Source: Bradyrhizobium algeriense
GTDB lineage: Bacteria; Pseudomonadota; Alphaproteobacteria; Rhizobiales; Xanthobacteraceae
Reading direction: 5' to 3'
Length of the DNA: 64,000 nt
NCBI RefSeq assembly: GCF_003062295.1
Contig: NZ_PYCN01000003.1
Coordinates: 496,001-560,000, forward strand
The stretch's first letter is position 1, and each line of letters begins with the position of its first letter. Shown here piece after piece: positions 43,381-52,632 of the stretch. The notes beneath the pieces are model-generated. The model was not told where the DNA came from. It saw only the letters and a list, made by a program, of their open reading frames with translations, and did not search any database. The translations under genes and the position numbers were made by a program.

Positions 43381-44922
43381 ATGGCATCAATATCACGTCA
43401 AGGCATTGCACTCTCCGCTGCGCGCTATATCGAACAGGCCATCATGCTGTTGACGCCGGTCGTTCTAGTGCGAACGATCGACCCCGCAGCGTTCGGCGAA
43501 TATCGGCTGTTCTGGCTACTTGTAAATACCGTGGCTCTGTTGTTCGCCTTTGAACTGCCCCGCAGTTTGCTTTTCTTCTTTGTCCGTTTGGATTCAGAGG
43601 GACGCCGGCTTTATGTCGGGCAGACGGCGCTGTTCTTGCTTGCCACAACGATGGTTGCGGCGCTCCTCGTCTTTGTCTTTGGTAATGCCCTGCCCTCGGC
43701 CATGAGAGACCTGCTGCGCCAGCATGGGTTTTTGATTGCGGTTTTCCTGCTTGCCTCGAATTTGGGCTTGTTACTCGACGTGTTACCCAACGCCGCAGGG
43801 CAGATTCGATGGCAGGCACAAGCTATCGCGGCCACATCCGTGCTCAGGGCCGCGCTCATAATTTCCGCAGCAGTAATCTTTCGGCGGCTTGAAGAGGTGC
43901 TGGTCGCCACATCGCTTGCTGCCTGCATCCGACTCGGGCTTTTGGGTTATTTCATTGCACGCTATTGCGGTATTCGACTGTTCCCGCTGGACAAGCAGCA
44001 ATTCCGCACGCAGCTTCGTTATGCTCTTCCATTTGGCGTGGCTGGTTTGCTATGGAACATGCGAAAACAAGCCGAGCAATGGATCGTGGCCACGGTCTTT
44101 TCATCAGGGGTGTTCGGAATATTTTCAGTTGCAACTACGCTCCTCATGCCCTTTGAAGTCCTGAGAGGCGTACTGGCGAATTTGCTTTTGCCCAAGATGA
44201 GCCATCTTCATTCAGTTGGCCGCCACGAAGAGCTAATGCTGCTGAACAACCAAGGCAATGTGATAATTAGCGCGATTATGTTTCCCGCTATTGCGGCGTT
44301 ATTCGCCTTTTCTTATGAAGTCATCCAGCTTCTATTTACAAACGAGTACGTCAGCGGCTCGCCGGTACTGCGCATTTATCTGGTTCAGACGTTGATATCG
44401 GCTGAAATTACCACCCTGCTGAGCGTGTTCGGACAAGGGTCGGCTAACATGCGTTATGAAGCCTCGATCTTGCCCTTTGCCGTAATAACCAGCTTGGTCG
44501 GTGTTTGGTATTGCGGCTTGCCGGGCGCGGCTGTGGGATCGGTACTGGCCACCTTCGTAGTGTATGCGCTCTGCCTTAGACGACTCTCAAAAGTAATGAG
44601 CGTTCCGATCGCAAGGGTGCAGGATTGGAAGAATCTTGGAAAAATTTTGAGCGTATCTGCGGCGTGCGCAATCGCGGTACGTTTGTCGGTCGACGTGCTG
44701 AACCCGTCGGCGCCAATTGCTGCGACGGTCGGGCCTGCTGCCGTTTTGGCGACTTATGCTGCTATCTTGTTTGTGACAGGGTATTATCGAACACTTGCTG
44801 AGATGCGAAGAGAAGGAAATGCATTAGCTAATACATCTCGTCCCGTTGGGGAGTTGGCCTCCTGGATCTCGAGTGACCATGCGCCAACAAAACCTCTTAG
44901 CATTGTTTCACGTCGCTGGTAG
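43381..44922 (+). CDS. Oligosaccharide flippase (Wzx-like)
   Basis: 513 residues with about 12-14 hydrophobic segments along its length. The start ISRQGIALSAARYIEQAIML resembles polysaccharide-synthase/MOP-superfamily flippases. It should move the lipid-linked repeat unit across the inner membrane for polymerisation by the Wzy protein at 48091. About 545 bp of mostly gene-free sequence lie upstream. The ribosome site is weak. Its base composition is AT-richer than that of the heme island, as is common in EPS clusters. Confidence 0.88.
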   Translation: MASISRQGIALSAARYIEQAIMLLTPVVLVRTIDPAAFGEYRLFWLLVNTVALLFAFELPRSLLFFFVRLDSEGRRLYVGQTALFLLATTMVAALLVFVFGNALPSAMRDLLRQHGFLIAVFLLASNLGLLLDVLPNAAGQIRWQAQAIAATSVLRAALIISAAVIFRRLEEVLVATSLAACIRLGLLGYFIARYCGIRLFPLDKQQFRTQLRYALPFGVAGLLWNMRKQAEQWIVATVFSSGVFGIFSVATTLLMPFEVLRGVLANLLLPKMSHLHSVGRHEELMLLNNQGNVIISAIMFPAIAALFAFSYEVIQLLFTNEYVSGSPVLRIYLVQTLISAEITTLLSVFGQGSANMRYEASILPFAVITSLVGVWYCGLPGAAVGSVLATFVVYALCLRRLSKVMSVPIARVQDWKNLGKILSVSAACAIAVRLSVDVLNPSAPIAATVGPAAVLATYAAILFVTGYYRTLAEMRREGNALANTSRPVGELASWISSDHAPTKPLSIVSRRW

Positions 44923-45037
44923 CCAAGTTCTGGATCGACTGCCCGCACTTCGACCCGAAGTGGCGCTCTTTCGCATTTATGATTTGATCTAAAGGCAAGT
45001 CTGGGATTTGCGCATTGCGAGATTTTTGGAGGCCGGC

Positions 45038-45952
45038 ATGATCTTGAATGCAAGGAGTTTTTTGACAGCAGGTCATACGTTTACGCAAAGGCAGGAGGCG
45101 GCATTCTTTGCTTCGATTCGCCTGCGCAACGGCACCTTCAAGACCACCGACCACCATCGGCTCGATGATCTCAATTTGCTGGTTATCGGCGAGTGGCAGA
45201 AACTCGACCGTAAGCCGCGCGAGATCATGGACGTAGGTGTATCCTCGGGGATTTCCTCGCTCGAATGGGCGGACGCTCTAGCCCGCGCTGGCATCGATGC
45301 GAAAATCGTCGCAACTGACCTGTGCATGCACGCGAGCCTCGTGCCCCTATTGCCGGCATATGAGGTTCTTCTCGACCGCGACGGCAAGGTGATTCAGCAC
45401 ATTCTCGGCAATCGTCCGGTACGATGGTCCTTGGATGGGCCGCGGGATTTCTTCAGGGGTACCGGATTCCTGGTCGCCGCGCTCAATGCGTTTGCAAGCA
45501 CACTGTTGCTGTTGACCAATGGGAGGCGAAGAGGGAAGGATGTACTGCTGGTGAACCCGGATGCGCGCGACAACGCCCGGCTGAGTTTTGCCGAGGACGA
45601 CATACTGGCGCCGAACCCGGAGCATCTACGCGGTCGGTTCAACGCAATCCGCGTGGCAAATCTGCTTAATCGTGGCTATTTCGACGAGGCGCAGTTACGC
45701 CGCGCCGTGGACAATCTCAAGGATCGGCTAATGGGTGCCGGTTCGTTCCTGATTGTGAACCGAACGCACGCAGACGGCAACAATAACGGCACTATCTTCC
45801 AGCTTAGCGAGGCGAACAAATTTGAGATCGTGGCCAGGATGCGGGACGGGAGCGAGATTGAGGATATCGTGTTGTCGCCTGACGCGGACGGAGCGCAATT
45901 GCGCGCGGCAAGCCAAAACCGGTCGCTCTCAACGCCCAGCCGTCCCAGGTGA
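45038..45952 (+). CDS. SAM-dependent methyltransferase-like protein
   Basis: 304 residues from the ATG at 45038 (GGAGG upstream). Motif I-like IMDVGVSSGISSLEWADALA and the acidic strand end KIVATDL indicate a class I SAM fold. FNAIRVANLLNRGYF followed by AVDNLKDRLMGAGSFLIVNR resembles CheR-type enzymes. The substrate is unknown. The C-terminal ~20 residues (QLRAASQNRSLSTPSRPR) are basic and low in complexity. A good frame continues just after the stop in another phase (RILMYWLARGHLPKSLRQLR), so the 3' end may have been frameshifted. Confidence 0.72.
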   Translation: MILNARSFLTAGHTFTQRQEAAFFASIRLRNGTFKTTDHHRLDDLNLLVIGEWQKLDRKPREIMDVGVSSGISSLEWADALARAGIDAKIVATDLCMHASLVPLLPAYEVLLDRDGKVIQHILGNRPVRWSLDGPRDFFRGTGFLVAALNAFASTLLLLTNGRRRGKDVLLVNPDARDNARLSFAEDDILAPNPEHLRGRFNAIRVANLLNRGYFDEAQLRRAVDNLKDRLMGAGSFLIVNRTHADGNNNGTIFQLSEANKFEIVARMRDGSEIEDIVLSPDADGAQLRAASQNRSLSTPSRPR

Positions 45953-46186
45953 GGTACGGGGGCAGCGGATACGGAGTTTATTGCGAGATGATCGCGCCAA
46001 TCAAAGGATGCTTTCACGCTTCCCTGTTGGAGACGCGCTACGGCTGGCCTGTCGTATTTTGATGTATTGGCTCGCACGCGGGCACCTGCCTAAGAGTCTC
46101 CGTCAACTACGCTTTGAAAAGCACTGGACCTTAACGAGTAGCTGACGGCCACGGCGAAAGTTCGTCGGCGCCGCCGTGAGGCCGAG

Positions 46187-46218
46187 TGACCTTGCCCCCA
46201 CTTTTATCCAGTTCTCAA
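46187..46218 (+). mobile_element. Solitary IS407-like end (orfB side)
   Basis: TGACCTTGCCCCCACTTTTA followed by TCCAGTTCTCAAGC matches the left (orfB-side) inverted repeat of the insertion sequence at 40674. No transposase follows; oxidase-derived sequence starts at once. It is the relic of an old insertion or deletion event. Confidence 0.6.
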
Positions 46219-46730
46219 GCGGGAGTGCTCCTGGCCGACGTTATCCCCGGTACGAGATACGCGGTGCGATCGCCTCCGACGTTCAGGGCAAGAACCACCA
46301 TAGGCGGGAATATGTAGCGGGCCTCACCCTGCCGACGGGCGCCGGCGACATCATGCGCGCCTCGCCAGAGGACAACGCACAGCTCCTCTGCGCCACTATC
46401 GGCGGCATGGGCTGACAGGCAAGATCCTCGAAGCGACAATTCAGCTCCGCTGGGACGAGACCAGCTGGATTCGCCAGACAATCGTTGTGGCGCGCGATCC
46501 CGCGGCGCCCATGGCGGCCTTCGACGCCGGCGACAGTTCAACCTATTCGATCGCGTGGATCGACTGCATTCCCAAGGGCGCTCAGCTTGGCCGCTCGCTC
46601 GTGTTCCTTGGCGAACACGCGACTCGGCACGAGCTGCGGGGCCGTTCGGCGGAGAACCACTTCCCTCGCTCGGCGATCCAAAGCTCTCCATTCCGGTTGA
46701 CTTCCCGGCTTAGCGCTTACCCCATTCCGC
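46219..46730 (+). pseudogene. DprE1-like FAD-binding oxidoreductase, truncated and frameshifted
   Basis: The frame before about 46413 reads IRGAIASDVQGKNHHRREYV and EDNAQLLCATIGGMG. The frame after it reads LTGKILEATIQLRWDETSWI and STYSIAWIDCIPKGAQLGRS. Together these are the central part of a decaprenyl-phosphoryl-ribose-oxidase-type FAD enzyme (ASDVHGKNHH, GGMGLTGxI, AWIDC, GEHA). A single base appears lost at GGC-ATG-GGC-TGA. The N-terminal FAD loop and the C-terminus are missing. Confidence 0.8.
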
Positions 46731-46813
46731 GATCTGCTGGTCTGGGCTTCTCCTGTGATCGAGAATGGGTACTCCGAAAGGGTCGAGCCGCGGACCGGTT
46801 CAAAATACTATGG
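46731..46813 (+). promoter_or_regulatory. EPS promoter-like element, copy A
   Basis: Core 46761-46813: GGGTACTCCGAAAGGGTCGA, then the near-palindrome GGACCGGTTC (46792-46801), then the -10-like TACTATGG. The homology to copy C continues about 35 bp upstream (CTGGTCTGGGCTTCTCC). It lies 63 bp upstream of the GTG of the glycosyltransferase at 46876, in its orientation. Confidence 0.65.
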
Positions 46814-46875
46814 TGCTAGGGTGTGAGTTTGGGTGCCATGTTGATATTGCGGTCCCATTAAACTCGGGGTGTCAG

Positions 46876-48036
46876 GTGCGAATTCTCTCGATAGATTTTT
46901 CCATTCCCTATCTACTGAAGGATGATGACCATCCGATCGGCGGCTGGGCCGTCCAACTTTCAATATGGCTTCGCGCGCTTGAAAACGCCGGTCACGACGC
47001 CGCTCTCCTTACCTGGAAGGGTGCCTTGGCCCATGTCGGTTCGGGCCAGCAAATCAAGCTTATCGAAACCTATGATCCCGCGCATGGGGTGCGGGTTGCG
47101 AAGTACTTCTACTCATATATCCCAAAAATATTGGCAGCCGCCCGCGCCTATCGTCCAGATATTATGATCCAAGGCGTATGTGGGGTTCATACCGCCATCA
47201 TGGCTTTCGTCGCCGGCCAACTCGGGATTCCGTTCGTTCACCGCGTCGTCAACGACAAGGACGTCGATGAACGATGCAAAATCGGTCTTCGATCTTATGA
47301 ATGGTTGGCATATTCGTGGGCTCGGAATCGAACAACTGCATTTCTCTGTCAAAATGAGTATCAGCGCGGAAAATTGGCAGCGCTTTTTCCAGGCAAGCCT
47401 GTTCACGTCCTTCATAATGCCGTTGTCGTAGCAGAGGACGCGGCCGCTCCTTTGCCCCGCGCAGAACGCAGATATGTCGCCTGGCTTGGCGTCTTCCGCT
47501 ATGGAAAGAACCTGCCATTGCTTTTTCGGATCGCCCAGGAACTCCCGACCGTCAAATTCCGCGTGGCAGGGATGCCAGACCGAGTTGTTGATCAAGCGAC
47601 GCTGGACGCCGTGAATGGCCTGCGCCATCTGCCAAACGTGGAACTGATTGGCTATATCCGGCGGGCAGACGTTCAACGATTTCTGTCAGAAGCGACGATG
47701 CTTCTCTGCACATCAGATTTCGAGGGCTTTTCGAACGTGTTCCTCGAGGCTTTTGCCGTGGGCACGCCTGTCATGACGCGCCGGCAAGTCGATCCGGACT
47801 CGATCGTCGTGCGTCATACCCTTGGCGCATCGGCCGAGGACGAGTTGGCACTTACCAAATCCGTGAAGGCATTCTGGGACATGGACGCGAATGAATACAA
47901 CGCGCTCACTCGACGATGTCAGACCTATGTTAAGGCCAATCACTCGCCGACGGCAAAAGCTCGCGAGTTGATTGCGGCTTTGACCCCTCTTGTCGCTAAG
48001 TCAAAACACCCAGTTTCCTCACGGCGACCTGACTAG
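46876..48036 (+). CDS. Glycosyltransferase family 4 protein
   Basis: 386 residues from the GTG at 46876; the frame is open further upstream, but the conserved N-terminus (RILSIDFSIPYLLK) begins here. The GT-B C-terminal domain has WLGVFRYGKNLPLLFRIAQE, VELIGYIRRADVQRFLSEAT and CTSDFEGFSNVFLEAFAVGT with the EX7E-type motif. It adds a sugar to the EPS unit, identity unknown. It is preceded by promoter-like element A, which overlaps the open frame and argues for the shorter start. Confidence 0.87.
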   Translation: MRILSIDFSIPYLLKDDDHPIGGWAVQLSIWLRALENAGHDAALLTWKGALAHVGSGQQIKLIETYDPAHGVRVAKYFYSYIPKILAAARAYRPDIMIQGVCGVHTAIMAFVAGQLGIPFVHRVVNDKDVDERCKIGLRSYEWLAYSWARNRTTAFLCQNEYQRGKLAALFPGKPVHVLHNAVVVAEDAAAPLPRAERRYVAWLGVFRYGKNLPLLFRIAQELPTVKFRVAGMPDRVVDQATLDAVNGLRHLPNVELIGYIRRADVQRFLSEATMLLCTSDFEGFSNVFLEAFAVGTPVMTRRQVDPDSIVVRHTLGASAEDELALTKSVKAFWDMDANEYNALTRRCQTYVKANHSPTAKARELIAALTPLVAKSKHPVSSRRPD

Positions 48037-48090
48037 ATGGCGAGACGATTAAGCGACGGTTAGAGTAGATCAACCAATTTCGATAGGTCG

Positions 48091-49452
48091 ATGAGTGCAT
48101 CTTTGAGCCATAGCGGCCGAGCGCCTTATCATCTCACGTTGCCGCATTCGGTCGCGCGAGCTGGCACCTTTTTCTTTCTCTTGTTCGTCTTCATGTTGCC
48201 CTTCCAGCGAATGACGGACAATTTGTTCGGCATCCAAGGGCTTAAGCCATTTAACTTGTTATCAGCAGTCGTCTTGGCTTATGTGGTGTTCCACACTGCG
48301 CCCCTGCACGCGACCGACAAACTCGAACGAACATCCATCAGACTTCTTCTCCTGTACTTCGCCACCTTTGCCATCGCCCTCATTAGATCGATTCCAAACG
48401 CGCCCCTTTTGCACAGCCGCTTCCCTGATTCATTTCCAGAATCCTACTTTGACTTTTTACTATCGTGCATTGTGCCGAGCTTTTATCTTCTACCCTTCCT
48501 CTTTATCCTTAAGCGCATGTGCTCCTTTCAGGAGCTCGAGAGGATCACGACGGTCATCTGCCTTTCGATACTTTTGCTATCAATTGCTTTCGTCGCTCTC
48601 GTCCTGATGAATCCGTCCGTTCTGCTTTCAGGTGAGCGAAGCGGAATGGATGACCTTGTTCCAGCTAACCGGGACGAATGGGCCAAGTTCTGCGTCACGT
48701 ATTTTGGAGTCCATTACAATACAATTGGAACCATATACATTTGTACTATACCGCTGTTGCTCTATAGAGCTCTTACGCGGAGCGCTTTTTGGATCGTACC
48801 GCTCGGTCTAGCGCTCGTGGCAATTCTCCTTCTCCAGTCACGCAGCGCGCTTGTCACAGTAGCAGCTTCGTGTTCCCTATTCTTGATCCTGCGGCGCAGG
48901 TTTGTCATTTTGGTCGTCGGTGCTGCGGCGGCTGGCCTCACATCGCTCCTGTGGATCGGACCAACCGTTCAAGCTCTTCTTTCGATCGGGTTTGATAGCG
49001 GTTCCGACGTCTCGGCCGATGCCTTGTTCACGGGCCGTGTCGCTTCCGTTTGGGTTCCGCTGCTAAATGAATGGACGACCGATACCGGCCTGTTCCTGTT
49101 TGGCGCTGGTCGCTATGGAACGGGGACGAGCTCACTTTGGGAATCAGGAACCCTGATGCCGGTCACCCATGCGCACAATGCAATTATCAACTTCTTTCTT
49201 GATTGCGGGGTGATCTTAACCGGTGTGCTTCTCATTTTCCTTATGTTTGGAACAGCTACTGCCTGGCGAGTTGGGCGAAGGCTGAATAGTGACCTGTATT
49301 GGGCTCTGTTCGCGTGCATCTTTGGTTGTGGAATTAGCATGGCGACTGAGTGTGACATCCTTCCAACAATTGAAAACATGTACGCATTTCCGATCATTGC
49401 GATGATGATCAACCTGGCGCGGTTGCGCGATCTGGATGCCTATCACCGTTGA
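48091..49452 (+). CDS. O-antigen/EPS polymerase, Wzy/O-antigen ligase family
   Basis: 453 residues, about 10-12 hydrophobic segments and one large periplasmic loop (about 340-395) with the conserved THAHNAIINFFLDCG motif. It polymerises the flipped repeat units in the periplasm. It starts 55 bp after the glycosyltransferase and probably shares its transcript. Confidence 0.88.
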   Translation: MSASLSHSGRAPYHLTLPHSVARAGTFFFLLFVFMLPFQRMTDNLFGIQGLKPFNLLSAVVLAYVVFHTAPLHATDKLERTSIRLLLLYFATFAIALIRSIPNAPLLHSRFPDSFPESYFDFLLSCIVPSFYLLPFLFILKRMCSFQELERITTVICLSILLLSIAFVALVLMNPSVLLSGERSGMDDLVPANRDEWAKFCVTYFGVHYNTIGTIYICTIPLLLYRALTRSAFWIVPLGLALVAILLLQSRSALVTVAASCSLFLILRRRFVILVVGAAAAGLTSLLWIGPTVQALLSIGFDSGSDVSADALFTGRVASVWVPLLNEWTTDTGLFLFGAGRYGTGTSSLWESGTLMPVTHAHNAIINFFLDCGVILTGVLLIFLMFGTATAWRVGRRLNSDLYWALFACIFGCGISMATECDILPTIENMYAFPIIAMMINLARLRDLDAYHR

Positions 49453-49546
49453 TCCAGTCCGACCAAATTGGTCTGACGTGAACTCCAAGACGATTCAAAG
49501 GCCGGGACATCGTTGCGAAGCAAGCGTGATGGTGTTCGATTATATC

Positions 49547-49620
49547 TGACCTTGCCCCACGCGCTTAGTCCGGCTTGACGTTCGCTCTGGTCCGCGACGA
49601 GGGCCAGAGCGATCATGTCA
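49547..49620 (+). mobile_element. Solitary IS407-like end (orfA side)
   Basis: TGACCTTGCCCCACGCG, then GACGTTCGCTCTGGTC and GGCCAGAGCGATCATG, match the right (orfA-side) end of the insertion sequence at 40674, read inward and rightward. No orfA follows. Its innermost bases supply the stop codon region of the convergent lyase-like gene. Confidence 0.65.
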
Positions 49621-51226
49621 GCGGTGGCACCGGCAGCGGATTGTTGATGCGCGATGCAAACGGCAGCGAGCCCGATGCATCTATTTCGATGTTCGCATAC
49701 CAAACGGCCAACGGCAGGCCATTTAGGTTATTCCCTCGATACAACGCCAGATTCCACCAGAATGGTGCCCTGGCTTGCGTGCCGACTTGCACGCCGCTCC
49801 GATTCCAGAGCTGATTGCCATCGAGCCAAGTCTGCACAAACCCATTGGGAGAATTATCCATTCGGAATGTTGTCCTCACGAAATGCCAACGGCCAGTCGC
49901 GCAACTGACATAGGGAGAACTCCAGGTCGTCGGATTGATATGGACCCAGACGCCATAATTCCCGTTACGAGGATAGAGCGCATGGGTCGGTCCGGAATTG
50001 ACGCCGCCAGTCTGATCGTGAAGATCGGGAAGATCACAGAAGGTGCAGTCGAAGGTCGAGCCAGGCTCTATGAAGAATGCAAACGAGATGTCGCCGGTCA
50101 CTTGCCACGGAATCAAGAGATGAGCGGTATTGAATTGAATCCGATCGATGCTGGCACCATCGAATGGGGCAGGATCACCTTTATGCACCTCGAAGCGATA
50201 TAGATTGAGATAATTTGGATCGTTCACCTTGATCAGACAATAGGGATAAGCCCCGGCACGACCCTGCAAGGACCCATTAAGAGCACTAGTCGACGTCGTG
50301 ACCGGATAAATTAGGTTGTTTCCGCTCCCGGTCGGGAGATGTTTATAGGGCGCGACATTGGTCGGCCCCGTACTTAAGCCAAGACCGCCGATCTTCGGCC
50401 TGACATCCATCGCGGTCAGGAAGCTATAGAGTGCCTTGCTGAAATCGAGCTGCTGCTGCGCTGTCAGCTTCGATCCATAATGCACGAAGGCAACCTGACG
50501 CGACGTGCAATGACCACGCGCGCTTTTGAGGATCTGAACGGTGCCGACGCTCGCAGCGTGGGTTGCGGTGCCGGTGCCGATCGATGAGCCATCGAGAAAG
50601 ACCTGAATCTGCGCCGTCGTGTCATTCTGTTGTATCGCCCAATGTCCAACGGTCGAGCCGTAGATGCTGCTGAGGGAAATTCCATCCGAAGTATTGAGGC
50701 CCGCTATGATGTTACTAATTACAGAGCCATTGGCCTTGTGACCGATAAACAGTTTCTCGCCGCTGCACTGGAACGGACTAACATCGTCGGCTGTGCACTC
50801 ATTTAGACAAAAGTGCCCAAATGCGGAATTGCCATCGGTAGCCTTGCCGCTGTTGACCTGGAAGTTGGTCGAGAACCAGCCTGTTGAGCCATCGCCTGCC
50901 AGGTAACTGTTGGCATTATAAGCAATGGCACCACTAGCAGTGAGGCGGCCTGTGGCTGTGTCGACCCAGTTGTAGCTGCAAGCACTCTGGGATGGTGCGG
51001 CGAAGCAATAGAACAGATCGAGCGTCGCCCAGATGCCGCTCTGCTTGAGTGTAGTAATCAAGATATCGACCTGCTGCAGCCAAGTGCTGCTCGGTGCAGG
51101 CGAGATGACAGAAGCGAGCGCATTGGTCTCATCGTTGATGGCGGGCCATGATAGCCCGGCGGCCGTCTGCATGGCGCTCGCCGTTGTGGTGGCCAACAAT
51201 CCGGTAAGAAGATCGCGCCGTCGCAT
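49613..51226 (-). CDS. Secreted LamG/polysaccharide-lyase-like protein with Tat signal
   Basis: 537 residues. The ATG at 51224-51226 follows GAGAGGGGGG and opens a Tat-type signal (MRRRDLLTGLLATTTASAMQ). Residues about 90-270 look like a concanavalin/LamG-type beta sandwich. Residues about 320-530 resemble the heparin-lyase-like Polysacc_lyase fold (PF14099-type): RFEVHKGDPAPFDGASIDRI, RWHFVRTTFRMDNSPNGFVQ and PFWWNLALYRG. It probably cuts or binds the EPS outside the cytoplasm. The last codons lie at an IS407-like relic, so the C-terminus may be shortened or altered. Confidence 0.75.
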   Translation of the reverse strand: MRRRDLLTGLLATTTASAMQTAAGLSWPAINDETNALASVISPAPSSTWLQQVDILITTLKQSGIWATLDLFYCFAAPSQSACSYNWVDTATGRLTASGAIAYNANSYLAGDGSTGWFSTNFQVNSGKATDGNSAFGHFCLNECTADDVSPFQCSGEKLFIGHKANGSVISNIIAGLNTSDGISLSSIYGSTVGHWAIQQNDTTAQIQVFLDGSSIGTGTATHAASVGTVQILKSARGHCTSRQVAFVHYGSKLTAQQQLDFSKALYSFLTAMDVRPKIGGLGLSTGPTNVAPYKHLPTGSGNNLIYPVTTSTSALNGSLQGRAGAYPYCLIKVNDPNYLNLYRFEVHKGDPAPFDGASIDRIQFNTAHLLIPWQVTGDISFAFFIEPGSTFDCTFCDLPDLHDQTGGVNSGPTHALYPRNGNYGVWVHINPTTWSSPYVSCATGRWHFVRTTFRMDNSPNGFVQTWLDGNQLWNRSGVQVGTQARAPFWWNLALYRGNNLNGLPLAVWYANIEIDASGSLPFASRINNPLPVPPLT

Positions 51227-51409
51227 GTGCCCCCCTCTCAAGGATCTCGCCTGTGCGGAGGAAGGAAGCCTAGCACTTTCTCACGCACCTGATTCCATCG
51301 GCGTTGTCTCATCCTGATTGTCGTTGATCTCCTGCTCAGCAAGGAACCACAAATGATTCGTTCGACGCAAGATTTCGGGCGATCAGCGGGATCAGCCCGA
51401 GTGCTCAAA

Positions 51410-51622
51410 TTAGGTAATTGAAAGCCTCGCCGGATGCTTACGCAGCAACGAGCGCGAATATCGTCGCGCCGTCGCCGCGACCTGGCGCGGGGCCTGCAAG
51501 CTCTCCAGAACGATCCTGAGCTTCTCGTCCTCGGAACAGCGTCGCCGACGATCCGTTTCAACCGCCTCGAGCCGCCCGACTTCGGCGCTGACCTTATCAC
51601 GTTCTCCAATACCGCGCCTCAC
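51410..51622 (-). pseudogene. IS66-family TnpA remnant
   Basis: The leftward frame reads [20 protein letters not shown], then [20 protein letters not shown]. This matches the helix-turn-helix region of IS66 TnpA (RRRWSxEEKLRIVxES...VSxTARRHGISRSLL), with a small deletion in the last helix. The rest of the element is absent. Confidence 0.75.
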
Positions 51623-51703
51623 CTGACAATGCGGCCTTCAGCGGAAGGGATCAGCCCTAGCAATCGTGATCTCCCAGATTTCGAGAATCCGAAAAATCAC
51701 AGC

Positions 51704-52543
51704 CTATCGCTCAACAATATGTCCAGTCGGCGCCATCAAAACCTCCCGCGCAGAAACGTCCGTAAAAAAAATCTCTCTGGTCTTAATTTCAGGAGGTGCG
51801 CTTAAGTTGATCCAACCAGGAGCATAGGCTCCAAATTTAAGGTAGGGAGCCAGCAAATTGTCGTAACAGTTCGCGCCGCGCTTCTGAAGAACTGCATTAC
51901 CGTCTTTTTCCACCTCGATAATTCCATCCTCATCAAGCGACCACTTGGTACGAAAAGTCCAGGTGGTCCACTTTCCACGTTCAAACGGCTGCGACCATGG
52001 AATGTCACGACGAGTGTCTCCTTTTGGGTCGAGCCACGTTGGAGCTCGCCCCCAAGCTGTCCGGATAACCCAGCTGTCATTGGCTAAGCTCAATTCTAGC
52101 GGAGGCTGGAGCCCCGGCTCACCTTTCCAATTGTCTGGCACGTTGTGCATCTGCGTCACTATGACCTGATTATTATCGGACTGCCAATCAGGTGGCACGA
52201 AAATCTTCAATCCATATTCGTACAGCCGGTGAAACTCTGTCGCTTTCAATCGGAACTCGGATCGATGACTCCCCTTAACGAGGGGATCATAGAAGCCTAT
52301 CGTGAATCTCACGGCGCTCTTGGAATTCCAGTTGGGCGCGTCAACAACTATTGCCGAGCCACTGCAGCAAATTTGTTTTGCCAAGCGGTTCCATTGTGAA
52401 AAATCGCGGGTTACGAATTCATCGTGCATGGGGAAGCGCCCCATCATGAAAATGCTTGAAAATAGGAAAACAGCCTCGGCCGCACACGCGAGTAGTAGGC
52501 AAAGGACTATGCTTGCGGTCGCGAGCTTGACAATCTTGTGCAC
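51704..52543 (-). CDS. Membrane-anchored or secreted polysaccharide-lyase-like protein
   Basis: About 279 residues from the GTG at 52541-52543; the exact start is uncertain. An N-terminal hydrophobic segment (ASIVLCLLLACAAEAVFLFS) is a signal or anchor. The body resembles the same heparin-lyase-like fold as the preceding protein: FTIGFYDPLVKGSHRSEFRL, QMHNVPDNWKGEPGLQPPLE, FERGKWTTWTFRTKWS and CYDNLLAPYLKFGAYAPGW. It may cleave EPS during export or turnover. Promoter-like element D lies just upstream. Confidence 0.72.
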   Translation of the reverse strand: MHKIVKLATASIVLCLLLACAAEAVFLFSSIFMMGRFPMHDEFVTRDFSQWNRLAKQICCSGSAIVVDAPNWNSKSAVRFTIGFYDPLVKGSHRSEFRLKATEFHRLYEYGLKIFVPPDWQSDNNQVIVTQMHNVPDNWKGEPGLQPPLELSLANDSWVIRTAWGRAPTWLDPKGDTRRDIPWSQPFERGKWTTWTFRTKWSLDEDGIIEVEKDGNAVLQKRGANCYDNLLAPYLKFGAYAPGWINLSAPPEIKTREIFFTDVSAREVLMAPTGHIVER

Positions 52544-52579
52544 GGCATATCTCAAGTTCCGGTGACTCGACGCTCTTTC

Positions 52580-52632
52580 GCATAATTCAAAACTCGCGCC
52601 ATGTGTGGACCCTTTGGGATTACCCACATCGG
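52580..52632 (-). promoter_or_regulatory. EPS promoter-like element, copy D (partial)
   Basis: GTGGGTAATCCCAAAGGGTC followed, after a diverged centre, by the -10-like GAATTATGC. It lacks the GGACCGG palindrome of the other copies. It is oriented leftward, about 37 bp before the lyase-like start. Confidence 0.5.
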
